A stretch of 64,000 nt of DNA, from positions 1 through 64,000 of the forward strand of contig JAGQYM010000013.1 in assembly GCA_020436085.1 (NCBI GenBank), in the 5' to 3' direction. The notes below the pieces were generated by a model. That model was not told where the DNA came from. It saw only the letters and a list, made by a program, of their open reading frames with translations, and did no database searches. This stretch comes from Cyclobacteriaceae bacterium (GTDB lineage: Bacteria > Bacteroidota > Bacteroidia > Cytophagales > Cyclobacteriaceae). A program made the position numbers and the translations under genes. This document shows, piece after piece, positions 52,200 through 60,298 of the stretch (the first letter of the stretch is position 1; every line of letters begins with the position of its first letter).

Positions 52200-53015
52200 C
52201 TAGTCGAAATCCTGCAACTCCCTTTCAATATCTGCTATAAACACTTGATCCATTGGATGTGTATAGGGATCAAATCTCTTATACCCTTTTTGGTAGTAAG
52301 CTCTGGCCTTTTCCAAATTGCTTTTACTCTTAGCAATCATACCTTGCTTTTTATACAGCAGTCCCAGGTAGTAATAGTTGTCTGGCAGATACTCGCTATA
52401 CTGGATGGATTTGTTTAGCAACTCTATCGCACCTCCAACGTCACCAACTTCCATCTTTATAATCCCCAAATGCAAATAATCATACGGCATCGGAGAATAT
52501 TCAGGTTTGGAAAGTTGACTTTCAATAATATCAATTGCCTTCTGTCTATCTCCGATTCCCTTATAACACAGCGCTTTCACTATTTCAAGATGGTAATCTC
52601 CATTCATTGAATAGCCAATGTCATCACCCATCACAGATTCTAATTTTTCCAAATCCATTAGCGAACCACGGTAGTCTCGAAGAAACTGGTACTTGCACCA
52701 CCCCCGATAGCCAAGGTGTGCAATTGGGTTTAGCTCAACTGCTTTGTCAATTAATTTTTTCCAGGTAGCAAATTCTCCCCGTTTTAAGTAGGGAACCGAT
52801 TTTTCGAAATAGGCATAATCAAAGCTCGGACAAAGCTCAATTGCTGCATCGAAGTCTTTTTGCGATTGCCTGGAGCCTTGAGGCCCTGTAGCCCGTATTG
52901 ACAAAAGACAAGCTGTATAACATGGTTCGTTGCTTGACTTATAAATCTCGCAGTTGGGCTGTGAAATGGCATAAACGGGAATACTCAATGCGGCAACGAT
53001 CAAAATCAACCTCAT
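52200..53015 (-). CDS. Exported TPR-repeat protein
   Basis: 271 residues with a signal peptide (ending AISQ) and a Cys-rich start (NCEIYKSSNEPCYTACLL). The rest is a solenoid of tetratricopeptide repeats, the clearest being DFDAAIELCPSFDYAYFEKS, VGGAIELLNKSIQYSEYLPD and AKSNLEKARAYYQKGYKRFD. TPR proteins act as scaffolds; this one is periplasmic. Its start overlaps the stop of the upstream lipoprotein gene by 4 nt, and the S41 peptidase follows 35 nt downstream, suggesting a substrate- or partner-presenting role for that protease. Confidence 0.87.
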   Translation of the reverse strand: MRLILIVAALSIPVYAISQPNCEIYKSSNEPCYTACLLSIRATGPQGSRQSQKDFDAAIELCPSFDYAYFEKSVPYLKRGEFATWKKLIDKAVELNPIAHLGYRGWCKYQFLRDYRGSLMDLEKLESVMGDDIGYSMNGDYHLEIVKALCYKGIGDRQKAIDIIESQLSKPEYSPMPYDYLHLGIIKMEVGDVGGAIELLNKSIQYSEYLPDNYYYLGLLYKKQGMIAKSKSNLEKARAYYQKGYKRFDPYTHPMDQVFIADIERELQDFD

Positions 53016-53524
53016 GGCAAAACCTCAATTAGTTTCCCCCTCTCGATCTTGAAAGTCAGATATTGGTAATAATCGAACACTCTACCATCGTATTCTCCGA
53101 CAACCCACCCATCCAGTTGCCTTGTTGCTTTTAGCAATTTGGAAGTTAGATCAGCACTAAACTCTCTCTCGCTATAGCCCTGATCAATTCCCAATACCCT
53201 GAACCTTCCTGTCTTTCCACCGCAGTTGACTACAAATCGGAGCGTTAAGTATCCTGTGTCGTCAGAAGCTCCAGAAATAGGAACCGACTTTAGAAAATAC
53301 TCATTGATGGCTGGTTTTTCACCTTTGTATTGGAGGCCCTTTCCGAAATTATAGTACTGGAGAACTCGTTCTTCATCACATAACTTGAAACTGGGATCAT
53401 CCACTTCAGGATCAAAGGTAATGTCTCCAACTTGGAGTGGATATTCAAAGTCCGTCTTGGTAGCGTTTTGTCCACATGAGCAAAGTGCTATTAGAATGAT
53501 ATGAATGAAGATAAATTGCTTCAA
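53012..53524 (-). CDS. Lipoprotein with TonB-C-like domain
   Basis: 170 residues. A lipoprotein signal ends at Cys17 (IALCSC). The C-terminal half (DTGYLTLRFVVNCGGKTGRFRVL, then SKLLKATRQLDGWVVGEYDGR and the closing FKIERGKLIEVLP) has the strand-helix-strand pattern of the TonB C-terminal fold used by many Bacteroidota exported proteins, without the energy-transducing N-terminal helix. No direct function can be assigned. First gene of the operon continuing with the TPR protein (4-nt overlap), S41 peptidase and small membrane protein. Confidence 0.75.
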   Translation of the reverse strand: MKQFIFIHIILIALCSCGQNATKTDFEYPLQVGDITFDPEVDDPSFKLCDEERVLQYYNFGKGLQYKGEKPAINEYFLKSVPISGASDDTGYLTLRFVVNCGGKTGRFRVLGIDQGYSEREFSADLTSKLLKATRQLDGWVVGEYDGRVFDYYQYLTFKIERGKLIEVLP

Positions 53525-53575
53525 GCAGTGGTGGTTTTCTTACAATATAGAAAATACCTACACCAAAACCCAAAC

Positions 53576-53602
53576 AAAAAAGCCCCTTGGGCGGGGCTTT
53601 TG
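53576..53602 (-). terminator. Terminator of the GH3 gene
   Basis: AAAAGCCCC-TTGGGC-GGGGCTTTT is a clean GC stem flanked by A and T tracts. It lies 26 nt beyond the GH3 stop; on the minus strand the stem is followed by TTTTTTGTTTG. Good intrinsic terminator. Confidence 0.85.
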
Positions 53603-53627
53603 AGGCTGTCAAATGACTTAATCAAAA

Positions 53628-55970
53628 TTACTTCTTCCCAGTCATCTCATTAACAGGTGACTTGGGCGTAAGTAGCTTCTGGGTTTTTTCTACAACGATG
53701 TCTTTGCCAACCTTAAACGTTGCCGTCTGCTTTGACTGTGCAGAGGTGCCGATGCTGATAGTGTAGGTTCCCTTGTCTGCTACCCAGGAGGAAATCTTCG
53801 TTTGATACGAAGCGAGGTCTGACGCGCGCAACGTGAATGTGAACGACTGAGATTCTCCGGGCTGGAGCGGTCTGGTCTTAGCAAAAGCCTTCAACTCTTT
53901 AGCTGGCTTATCCAATTTGCCCGTAGGCGCGCTGATATACAACTGCACCACTTCTTTTCCCGCCACACGTCCCGAGTTAGTCACCGTAACACTTGCTGTA
54001 ATTTTATCTGCAAAAGTAGCGGAGCTGAGATTCAAACCTGAAAACACAAAATCAGTATATGACAAGCCGTAGCCAAATTCGTAGGCCGGCTTCACACCGT
54101 AGGTAGTGTAGTAGCGATAGCCTACATACACCCCTTCCTCATAATCAACTTGAGCCATATATTCCTTTTGGCCGAAAGCACCTTGCACTTCTCTATCCTT
54201 AAACTCTTTACCAGGGAAGTTTTTTACAGAAGGATCATCTGTATACGCAACAGGGAATGTAGCTGTCAATTTACCGGAAGGATTAACCTTACCCGTTAGG
54301 ATGTCGGCCATCGCATTACCTCCTTCCAGACCGGGCTGCCACGCCAATAATATCGCATCCACATTGTCGCGCCACTGCGATACATCCACAGGTGCTGCGA
54401 TGTTCAGCGTAACAATTACTTTTTTTCCTTTGGCATGAAACGCTTTCGATACTTCTGAAATGAGAGTTTTTTCCGTCTCCGTCAGGTAATAGTCACCGTC
54501 TACTTTGCGGTCGGTACCTTCACCTGCATTCCTTGAGATCGCCACGATGGCATGAGCGTTGGTCTCGGCCGCTTTCGCAATCATGTCTGCACTGATTTTA
54601 TATTCACCAATCGGTGGAGTTGGATTCATAAACTCCTCCATCATGCTTTTCTTTGGATGCTTCATATTCTCCTCGTCAACATAGGCCTTGTAAGTAGTGT
54701 ATAGATCCGGATCGATCACGATACCGGCATGAAACAATCCTTCTGCCAATGAAATGGTATACATCTTCGTTACGTCACCACTTCCGGTTCCACCAGCAAT
54801 GAGCTCAACACCGCCATTACCAAACAACGCTACGGTCGAGCCAGATGAAATCGGCAGAGCCTGCTCATTTTTCAACAGCACCATCGACTCCGTAGCTGCC
54901 CAACGCGACAGCTGCGCATTCTTTTTAAGATCTGGACTATCTGAATATGCATACTTATTAAAAGTGGGTGACGACATCATGATGTTAAGGATGTCCGTCA
55001 CGTTTTTATCAAGTGTCTTTACATCTAGCGATCCACTTTTGACAGCTTCAAGTATTGCCTGGCGCTGAGGTGGTGTTCCCGGCATCAGCAAGTTGTTGCC
55101 CGCTTTCATTTGAGCAACAGCATCTCTTCCACCAAACCAATCAGTCATAACAAATCCTTTGTACCCCCACTCATCACGTAATAAATTTGTCAGCAGCTGA
55201 GGATCTTGAGAAGTGTAGGTCCCATTAACAAGGTTGTAAGAACTCATGATGGTCCAGGGTTTTGCCTGCTTCACCAATATCTCCCATCCCTTCAAATAAA
55301 TTTCTCTAAGTGCTCTTTCACTCGCCACCACATCTACAGTCATTCTGTTCCACTCCTGATTGTTGGCAAAGAAATGTTTTGGAGAAGTACCAACCCCTTG
55401 GCTTTGAATTCCCTTGACCATAGCAGATGCAATGTTGCCAGTAAGCACAGGGTCTTCGGAATAATATTCAAAGTTCCGACCACCTCTTGGATTCCGTTGA
55501 ATGTTCAGACCGGGGCCAAGAATCACATCGATACCAAATTCTTTCGCTTCCTGTCCATAAGCTGCACCGATGGTCTTCACCATAGTCGTGTCCCAGCTTG
55601 ATGCCATCAATGTCCCGATCGGCCAGGCTGTAGCGTAATAGAGTCTGGACTTACCAGAATTAAAAGCGTGAACTCCGGCCGGGCCATCACACACAACCAT
55701 CGAAGGTATACCAAGACGTGGAATACCGTTCACTACGCCTGCTGCCCCTATCACTCTCTTCTGTGCTTCCACCGGCTCGACATTTCCACCGAACGGCATC
55801 CCCGGCACATACATACCAGCACCGACCAGCACAGTTACTTTTTCTTCTATGGTCATGGCAGCCACCACTTCGCTTACGGGGTTTTTACCAAGTTGAGGCG
55901 TCTGCGCCCATGCGTTAGCGACAAGACTGAAAAGTCCGGCCACAATCAAGGTTAGTCTTGGGGAAGTCAT
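53628..55970 (-). CDS. Glycoside hydrolase family 3 beta-glucosidase-like enzyme
   Basis: 780 residues with a signal peptide (ending AWAQ). Order of domains: (alpha/beta)8 barrel with GPAGVHAFN, DVILGPGLNIQRNPRGGRNFEYYSEDP and the nucleophile Asp in KGFVMTDWFGGRDA; (alpha/beta)6 domain with the acid/base Glu in ISRNAGEGTDRK; and a C-terminal fibronectin-III-like domain (VTNSGRVAGKEVVQLYI). It cleaves terminal beta-linked glucose or similar sugars in the periplasm or at the surface. It is divergent from a Nudix/winged-helix regulator gene, the usual arrangement for sugar-responsive control. A palindrome sits in the shared upstream region. Confidence 0.95.
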   Translation of the reverse strand: MTSPRLTLIVAGLFSLVANAWAQTPQLGKNPVSEVVAAMTIEEKVTVLVGAGMYVPGMPFGGNVEPVEAQKRVIGAAGVVNGIPRLGIPSMVVCDGPAGVHAFNSGKSRLYYATAWPIGTLMASSWDTTMVKTIGAAYGQEAKEFGIDVILGPGLNIQRNPRGGRNFEYYSEDPVLTGNIASAMVKGIQSQGVGTSPKHFFANNQEWNRMTVDVVASERALREIYLKGWEILVKQAKPWTIMSSYNLVNGTYTSQDPQLLTNLLRDEWGYKGFVMTDWFGGRDAVAQMKAGNNLLMPGTPPQRQAILEAVKSGSLDVKTLDKNVTDILNIMMSSPTFNKYAYSDSPDLKKNAQLSRWAATESMVLLKNEQALPISSGSTVALFGNGGVELIAGGTGSGDVTKMYTISLAEGLFHAGIVIDPDLYTTYKAYVDEENMKHPKKSMMEEFMNPTPPIGEYKISADMIAKAAETNAHAIVAISRNAGEGTDRKVDGDYYLTETEKTLISEVSKAFHAKGKKVIVTLNIAAPVDVSQWRDNVDAILLAWQPGLEGGNAMADILTGKVNPSGKLTATFPVAYTDDPSVKNFPGKEFKDREVQGAFGQKEYMAQVDYEEGVYVGYRYYTTYGVKPAYEFGYGLSYTDFVFSGLNLSSATFADKITASVTVTNSGRVAGKEVVQLYISAPTGKLDKPAKELKAFAKTRPLQPGESQSFTFTLRASDLASYQTKISSWVADKGTYTISIGTSAQSKQTATFKVGKDIVVEKTQKLLTPKSPVNEMTGKK

Positions 55971-55996
55971 TTGTTTGAAGGGTTGTTTAAGCTGGG

Positions 55997-56008
55997 TTAG
56001 AATTCTAA
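55997..56008. promoter_or_regulatory. 12-bp palindrome in the GH3/Nudix-regulator divergent region
   Basis: TTAGAATTCTAA is perfectly self-complementary and lies 27 nt upstream of the GH3 start codon and 110 nt upstream of the regulator start. Its size and site suit an operator for the Nudix-winged-helix protein. Only one copy is present, so this is a candidate. Confidence 0.35.
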
Positions 56009-56117
56009 TGAGTCAATATGACACAATAGTAGGATATTTGCCGTTTAATGACAATGACTACGATCTGTTTTTATATAGAAGTTGGTCTCTGACAAAATTT
56101 GAGGGATATTTACGGCC

Positions 56118-56909
56118 ATGGCAAAAGGCAAAACACCTGCTGTTTCCACTTCATTGAAAGAATTCCTGCGCACAGGGCATCGCCATTTTCTTCGAAGCCT
56201 GTCGGTCGACAACGTCATCTTTGGGTTTCATGAAAACCAATTGAAAGTACTACTCCTACACACCACCTTTGGAAATCAATGGGGATTGCCAGGAGGCTTT
56301 GTGGGAATTGACGAACCGCTGGACAAAGCGGCTGCCAGGGTACTTCGCGACCGAACCGGTCTCAATGATCTTTACCTGCAACAGTTCCACACATTCGGCC
56401 AGACCGAACGAAGGGACAATAAAGTGTTGTCAAAGGTGCTCAAAGATTTAAATCTTAATCCGGGCAAAGATCATTGGACTCTTCAGCGCTTTGTAACGGT
56501 CGGATATTTTGCCCTTGTAGAATACGCCAAAGTAAACCCACAACCGGACGATTTATCCACCACTTGCACCTGGCACGATCTGGATAACCTGCCTACCCTG
56601 CTGATGGATCATGGAGATATCATTAACAAGGCATTGGAAGAACTACGCATAAGATTAAAGTATCAACCCATTGGATACAATTTGCTGCCGAGAGAGTTCC
56701 CCATGAAAGATCTCCAGTCAATTTACGAAACAGTGCTCGGTCGCAAATTAGATCGCGCGAACTTCAACCGTAAAATGGTCGGCTACGATATCCTGGATAA
56801 GAAGAAAAAGCTCTTTACCGGAGGATCACACAAGGCTCCCTACCTCTATAGCTTCAACAAGAAGAAATACTTCAAAGCACTGGAGAACGGGTTGGGCAGC
56901 GACTTTTGA
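56118..56909 (+). CDS. Nudix-fold transcriptional regulator (NrtR/AraR-type), catalytic box degraded
   Basis: 263 residues. Residues about 28-165 are a Nudix fold. The Nudix box is GFVGIDEPLDKAAARVLRDRTGL: the glycine, first Glu and RxL...GL frame remain, but the three metal-binding Glu of RExxEE are Val, Asp and Arg, so pyrophosphatase activity is probably lost. The C-terminal part (about 185-255), REFPMKDLQSIYETVLGRKL and DRANFNRKMVGYDIL, is the winged helix of the NrtR family, including sugar-responsive AraR-like regulators of Bacteroidota. It is divergent from the GH3 beta-glucosidase and may repress or activate it in response to a sugar or nucleotide ligand. Confidence 0.9.
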   Translation: MAKGKTPAVSTSLKEFLRTGHRHFLRSLSVDNVIFGFHENQLKVLLLHTTFGNQWGLPGGFVGIDEPLDKAAARVLRDRTGLNDLYLQQFHTFGQTERRDNKVLSKVLKDLNLNPGKDHWTLQRFVTVGYFALVEYAKVNPQPDDLSTTCTWHDLDNLPTLLMDHGDIINKALEELRIRLKYQPIGYNLLPREFPMKDLQSIYETVLGRKLDRANFNRKMVGYDILDKKKKLFTGGSHKAPYLYSFNKKKYFKALENGLGSDF

Positions 56910-56963
56910 CAAAAAGTTCCCGGCCGAATCAACTTATTCTCTATTAATTATGCATTACCAACG

Positions 56964-56993
56964 TTGCGATTGACAAGGGTATTGTTACTTTTA
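56964..56993 (+). promoter_or_regulatory. Candidate promoter of the DinB-family gene
   Basis: TTG (56964-56966), then 19 nt, then TACTTTTA (56986-56993), one mismatch from TAnnTTTG. The ATG is 35 nt downstream. Confidence 0.35.
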
Positions 56994-57028
56994 ACGCACC
57001 TTTTCAAAAAATCAAAAACCACAACATT

Positions 57029-57553
57029 ATGAAAAATCTAGTCGCAATAATTGCGCTCTTAGTCTCGTTTCAGGCATTTAGTCAGGGCCAGTTTCAGAAT
57101 GAGACAGCCGGTTCGCTTGCCTTCACATCAGGGCAGGTAATGCAACTTGCTGCCGCCTTCCCTAATGACAAGTATGGCTGGACTCCACAGGATGGAGTTC
57201 GTACCGTATCGCAGGTTTGTGCTCACATCATCTCTGCTAATTACTTCTTCGCCTCAAAGCTTGGAGGACAGATTCCAGCAGACGTAAAAATGGAGTCGCT
57301 TGAAAAAGACCTTACATCCAAAGACGCAGTTACAAAAGAGTTGAAGAGATCATTTGAAGCAATAGGCACTGCCATTAAGAACACCAAAGATGCTAGCCTG
57401 AAGGAAAAAGTTGAATTCCCCTTCCCCGGTGAGTACACAAAAATGACTGCGTGCTTGATTGCACTAGGCCATGCCAATGAGCACCTGGGGCAACTCATTG
57501 CGTATGCGCGCACCAACGGAGTCGTTCCTCCCTGGAGTGCTGCGGGCGAGTAA
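57029..57553 (+). CDS. Exported DinB family protein
   Basis: 174 residues with a signal peptide (MKNLVAIIALLVSFQAFSQ). The mature part is a DinB-like four-helix bundle: DKYGWTPQDGVRTVSQVCAHIISANYFF carries the first His, and CLIALGHANEHLGQLIAYAR gives the closing HxxxH motif; it ends with a NGVVPPWS segment, as often seen in DUF664/DinB_2 proteins. It differs from the cytosolic DinB protein at 30872 in being exported. Metal-dependent activity is likely but the substrate is unknown. A strong terminator follows. Confidence 0.88.
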   Translation: MKNLVAIIALLVSFQAFSQGQFQNETAGSLAFTSGQVMQLAAAFPNDKYGWTPQDGVRTVSQVCAHIISANYFFASKLGGQIPADVKMESLEKDLTSKDAVTKELKRSFEAIGTAIKNTKDASLKEKVEFPFPGEYTKMTACLIALGHANEHLGQLIAYARTNGVVPPWSAAGE

Positions 57554-57572
57554 CATCGCTGCACGAAAATCA

Positions 57573-57606
57573 AATACCCCGGCTTTTCGGCCGGGGTATT
57601 TTTTTG
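57573..57606 (+). terminator. Strong bidirectional terminator
   Basis: AATACCCCGGC / GCCGGGGTATT, an 11-bp perfect stem with a 6-nt loop (TTTTCG), followed by TTTTTT (57599-57605). It ends the DinB gene on the plus strand and lies 30 nt beyond the stop of the converging NTF2-like gene. Confidence 0.9.
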
Positions 57607-57635
57607 CCTTAGAAAAAGAGAATAGAATTTACGGT

Positions 57636-58574
57636 TTATTTTTCCAACTGCACCTTAATTTGTTTGTTGTACACGGTGTAGTCTGCAAAATCATACTGAC
57701 GGATAATTTTGCCATCCCGAAATCTAAGGAGTGACTTGATAGGAAGAGATACCAACACTTTACCCGGTGCGTTGCCCGTCCATGATGGCGGTAAAACCAA
57801 TGATAATGTTGTGTTGACTACAACATAGTCGCCTGCTGTGAATGCATTGTTTACCACCATGTCTACATACGACAATCGTTGATCGCCAAATATTCCGGAC
57901 CAGAATTTAGATACCGCTTCCTTGCCCATATATTCAAACTTCCCTCCTTTGAATATGTCTTTGGCCGTTAAATCTTTAAACTCAATCGAGTCGTGAAAGA
58001 ACGTAGACATTGACGCAACATCCCACCGAGAATATGCTTCGTAATAGCGGAGAGTTGTTGACACATTTCGCTCACCCACCTCATTGGACCTGGCCTTCTT
58101 GTCTTTCAACTGGCTCGCGAGTTGACGGCTATAACTGGTGAAGTCAGGATAATCGTGAAGTAAGATGATCTTGCCATCTCGAAATTGAAGAACTGAAATG
58201 ACCTCAATATTGAGCAGCACATTTTTGCCTTCCACGACATTTACCACTTCATAACGCATGTCCAGCACCACAAAGGATCCCGAAACGAAGTGCTCTCTGA
58301 TGTCAAATTGAATTCTTAAAGGAAGCGGTGTAAATGTCTTTTTCCAGACTTCGATCACGTTCTTCTTCCCTTCAGCATGGGACCCAATGTCAAAAAATTC
58401 AACCGAGTCATGAAGAAACGTACCCATCTTATCAAAATCCATTTGTTCAAAAGCCTGCAGATAGTCGCGGGTAATTTTCCACAGGTCGTTGGAATGCCTA
58501 TCAACAACCTGGCTGTTCGCGGCAATGCTGACAACGAATGCCAGCAACACAAGTATCCTCTTGGTCATAGACAT
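57636..58574 (-). CDS. Exported protein with two NTF2/SnoaL-like domains
   Basis: 312 residues. Signal peptide ends at ANSQ (about residue 21). Two tandem NTF2-like domains: the first about 28-155 (YLQAFEQMDFDKMGTFLHDSVEFFDIGS ... FRDGKIILLHDYPDF), the second about 175-310 (YYEAYSRWDVASMSTFFHDSIEFKDLTA ... FRDGKIIRQYDFADY). The two have the same order of motifs and evidently arose by duplication. Such SnoaL-like domains occur in isomerases and polyketide cyclases but most exported members are uncharacterised. An ATG two codons in (58568) is the other possible start. It follows a small lipoprotein gene by nine bases. Confidence 0.88.
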   Translation of the reverse strand: MSMTKRILVLLAFVVSIAANSQVVDRHSNDLWKITRDYLQAFEQMDFDKMGTFLHDSVEFFDIGSHAEGKKNVIEVWKKTFTPLPLRIQFDIREHFVSGSFVVLDMRYEVVNVVEGKNVLLNIEVISVLQFRDGKIILLHDYPDFTSYSRQLASQLKDKKARSNEVGERNVSTTLRYYEAYSRWDVASMSTFFHDSIEFKDLTAKDIFKGGKFEYMGKEAVSKFWSGIFGDQRLSYVDMVVNNAFTAGDYVVVNTTLSLVLPPSWTGNAPGKVLVSLPIKSLLRFRDGKIIRQYDFADYTVYNKQIKVQLEK

Positions 58575-58583
58575 CCTGCCTCT

Positions 58584-59012
58584 TTACATCGATAGTGTAA
58601 AGTACCCGGTGTGATCTCCATCACAGTCCGTTCCTGTTATCTCCATTTTGAGACTGTTGTTCGATAAAATTTTGCCGTTCCCCTCAAAACTGCCCGTGCA
58701 GCCAATAATCGTATCATCCCAAACAAAATTGGTAATGGCATCCTCGCTGACTGTAAAACTTATGGCACCGTCATTGACTCCACCGCAGCATGATGTGAAA
58801 TTATTGCTGATGAAAAATGTACCCTCGAATTTACCTGGAGTAACTTCTGTAAGCTTGGCAGATATTGCCAAATTACTGAAGCTGGCCGTAGCGGTGTTGG
58901 AGGTCCAAAGACCCTTATAATTTCCGCCAGCTAATACCCGTTGCTCATCGTCATCGCTGCTGCATGACAAAAGACAAACTGAAAGAACAATGAAAGAAAG
59001 ATTCCTGAACAT
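58584..59012 (-). CDS. Small lipoprotein of unknown function
   Basis: 142 residues. Lipoprotein signal ends at Cys17 (CLLSCSSDDDEQ), followed by an acidic tether typical of outer-membrane export signals in Bacteroidota. The body is a beta barrel-like Gly/Asn/Thr-rich domain (GNYKGLWTSNTATASFSNLAIS, KFEGTFFISNNFTSCCGGVNDG) with further Cys at GCTGSF and TDCDGD. No named family recognised. It is nine bases upstream of the NTF2-pair gene in the same direction. Confidence 0.75.
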   Translation of the reverse strand: MFRNLSFIVLSVCLLSCSSDDDEQRVLAGGNYKGLWTSNTATASFSNLAISAKLTEVTPGKFEGTFFISNNFTSCCGGVNDGAISFTVSEDAITNFVWDDTIIGCTGSFEGNGKILSNNSLKMEITGTDCDGDHTGYFTLSM

Positions 59013-59167
59013 GTTTTTTATTTACAATTGAATAATACGAGGTCGACTTCTATCGACACGGAAAAATAGGCTGTTGGATAATTATGCCCCGTCTGATTCT
59101 TATCCTGATAAATTATACGGACTACTTGGACAGCAAAAGGCAGAAATTCCTCCCGCGAATTGGAGGA

Positions 59168-60268
59168 CTATCCCTTTACAACTTCAGGTAGGTGGCTAAA
59201 AAATTCTTTAGGCGTGCGCCCCTTCTGGTCTTTGAACGCTTTGTAAAAAGTTGACTTAGAACTGAACCCTGCCTCCGCGGCAACCCCAAAAAGATTGTAG
59301 TTTTCGTGACGGCCAGCCTCCATCAACGCAACAAACTCTTCAATTCGGTATTTATTAATAAGAGCCGTAAAGCTGCTGTTCATATGCGCGTTGATAGTGT
59401 AGGATAGTTTTACCTTGTCAATCCCGGTAAGGTCAGCCAGATCTGTAAGCGAGAATTCCGGGTTCTTGTAATTTTTTCCAGTGACCAGCACATTGATTAT
59501 TTCCTTTTTGATCATGCTGCACTGTGCTTCATCAATATTGACGTGTTGATACCTTGCCGTCTTTCCAAAATCCGGTATGGCAAATAGTGACGGACGTAAG
59601 ACGAGGAAATAACCAAAGAGCAATACCAGAAAGGACATCGAGAGATACAATATGTCGGGCCTTGGCGATAGTGGAACATATGGAATTCCAAGACTTGATA
59701 GAACCATCAACAACCAACTGATATTGGCTATAACCAACCCAAGCGTAGGCACCAGAAAAGCCTTATGCACCACCTCATTCGTGTACTCATGTCTCGAGAT
59801 TAGTCTCCATGCCTTCCAAACAAGCACTAGATTTAGAAAGATAGAGATCGTGTCCGCAGCAAGCAGATCATAGTAAGCACGATAAAAAAATATCTCCTGC
59901 ATTTGCGACAACGGCATAACAGCATAGCGAAGCCATGCACCGATAAATACCAAAGCAGGAAGCAACAAAAACAAGTGGCTCCTTTTAAGTCTGAACTGAG
60001 GTGTCAATGACGACTCAACAAAAAGGTAGTAAAGAGGACAGTAAGTGAAAATGAGCACATAACTTAACAACACCAGCTTTCTCGACACTTGAGCAATCAA
60101 ATCCGCTTGAGAAGCCACCATCATAAAAATGGAAACAGTCATTAGCAGACTGATCAAATAGCCATTCGCTTTACTGTTATTGGGTGCCCTTAATCTGAAT
60201 AGCGCAACAGCAAATACAAAGCCCTGCAGTGCCCCGGCAATCATTATATATTTTATCCATGGGCTCAT
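59168..60268 (-). CDS. Membrane-anchored AraC family transcriptional regulator
   Basis: 366 residues. The N-terminal 230 residues contain about seven membrane helices (for example 6-24, 38-58, 64-84, 95-115, 133-152, 170-190, 205-225). The last about 110 residues are an AraC DNA-binding domain: FSLTDLADLTGIDKVKLSYTINAHMNSSFTALI and the second half with GFSSKSTFYKAFKDQKGRTPKEFF. This layout is typical for Bacteroidota: an integral membrane one-component regulator. It lies 30 nt downstream of the TPR histidine kinase gene and so is probably in the same operon, in place of a usual response regulator. Confidence 0.92.
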   Translation of the reverse strand: MSPWIKYIMIAGALQGFVFAVALFRLRAPNNSKANGYLISLLMTVSIFMMVASQADLIAQVSRKLVLLSYVLIFTYCPLYYLFVESSLTPQFRLKRSHLFLLLPALVFIGAWLRYAVMPLSQMQEIFFYRAYYDLLAADTISIFLNLVLVWKAWRLISRHEYTNEVVHKAFLVPTLGLVIANISWLLMVLSSLGIPYVPLSPRPDILYLSMSFLVLLFGYFLVLRPSLFAIPDFGKTARYQHVNIDEAQCSMIKKEIINVLVTGKNYKNPEFSLTDLADLTGIDKVKLSYTINAHMNSSFTALINKYRIEEFVALMEAGRHENYNLFGVAAEAGFSSKSTFYKAFKDQKGRTPKEFFSHLPEVVKG

Positions 60269-60298
60269 CTGTGTCGCGCCTTATTGTGGTTGGTGAGA

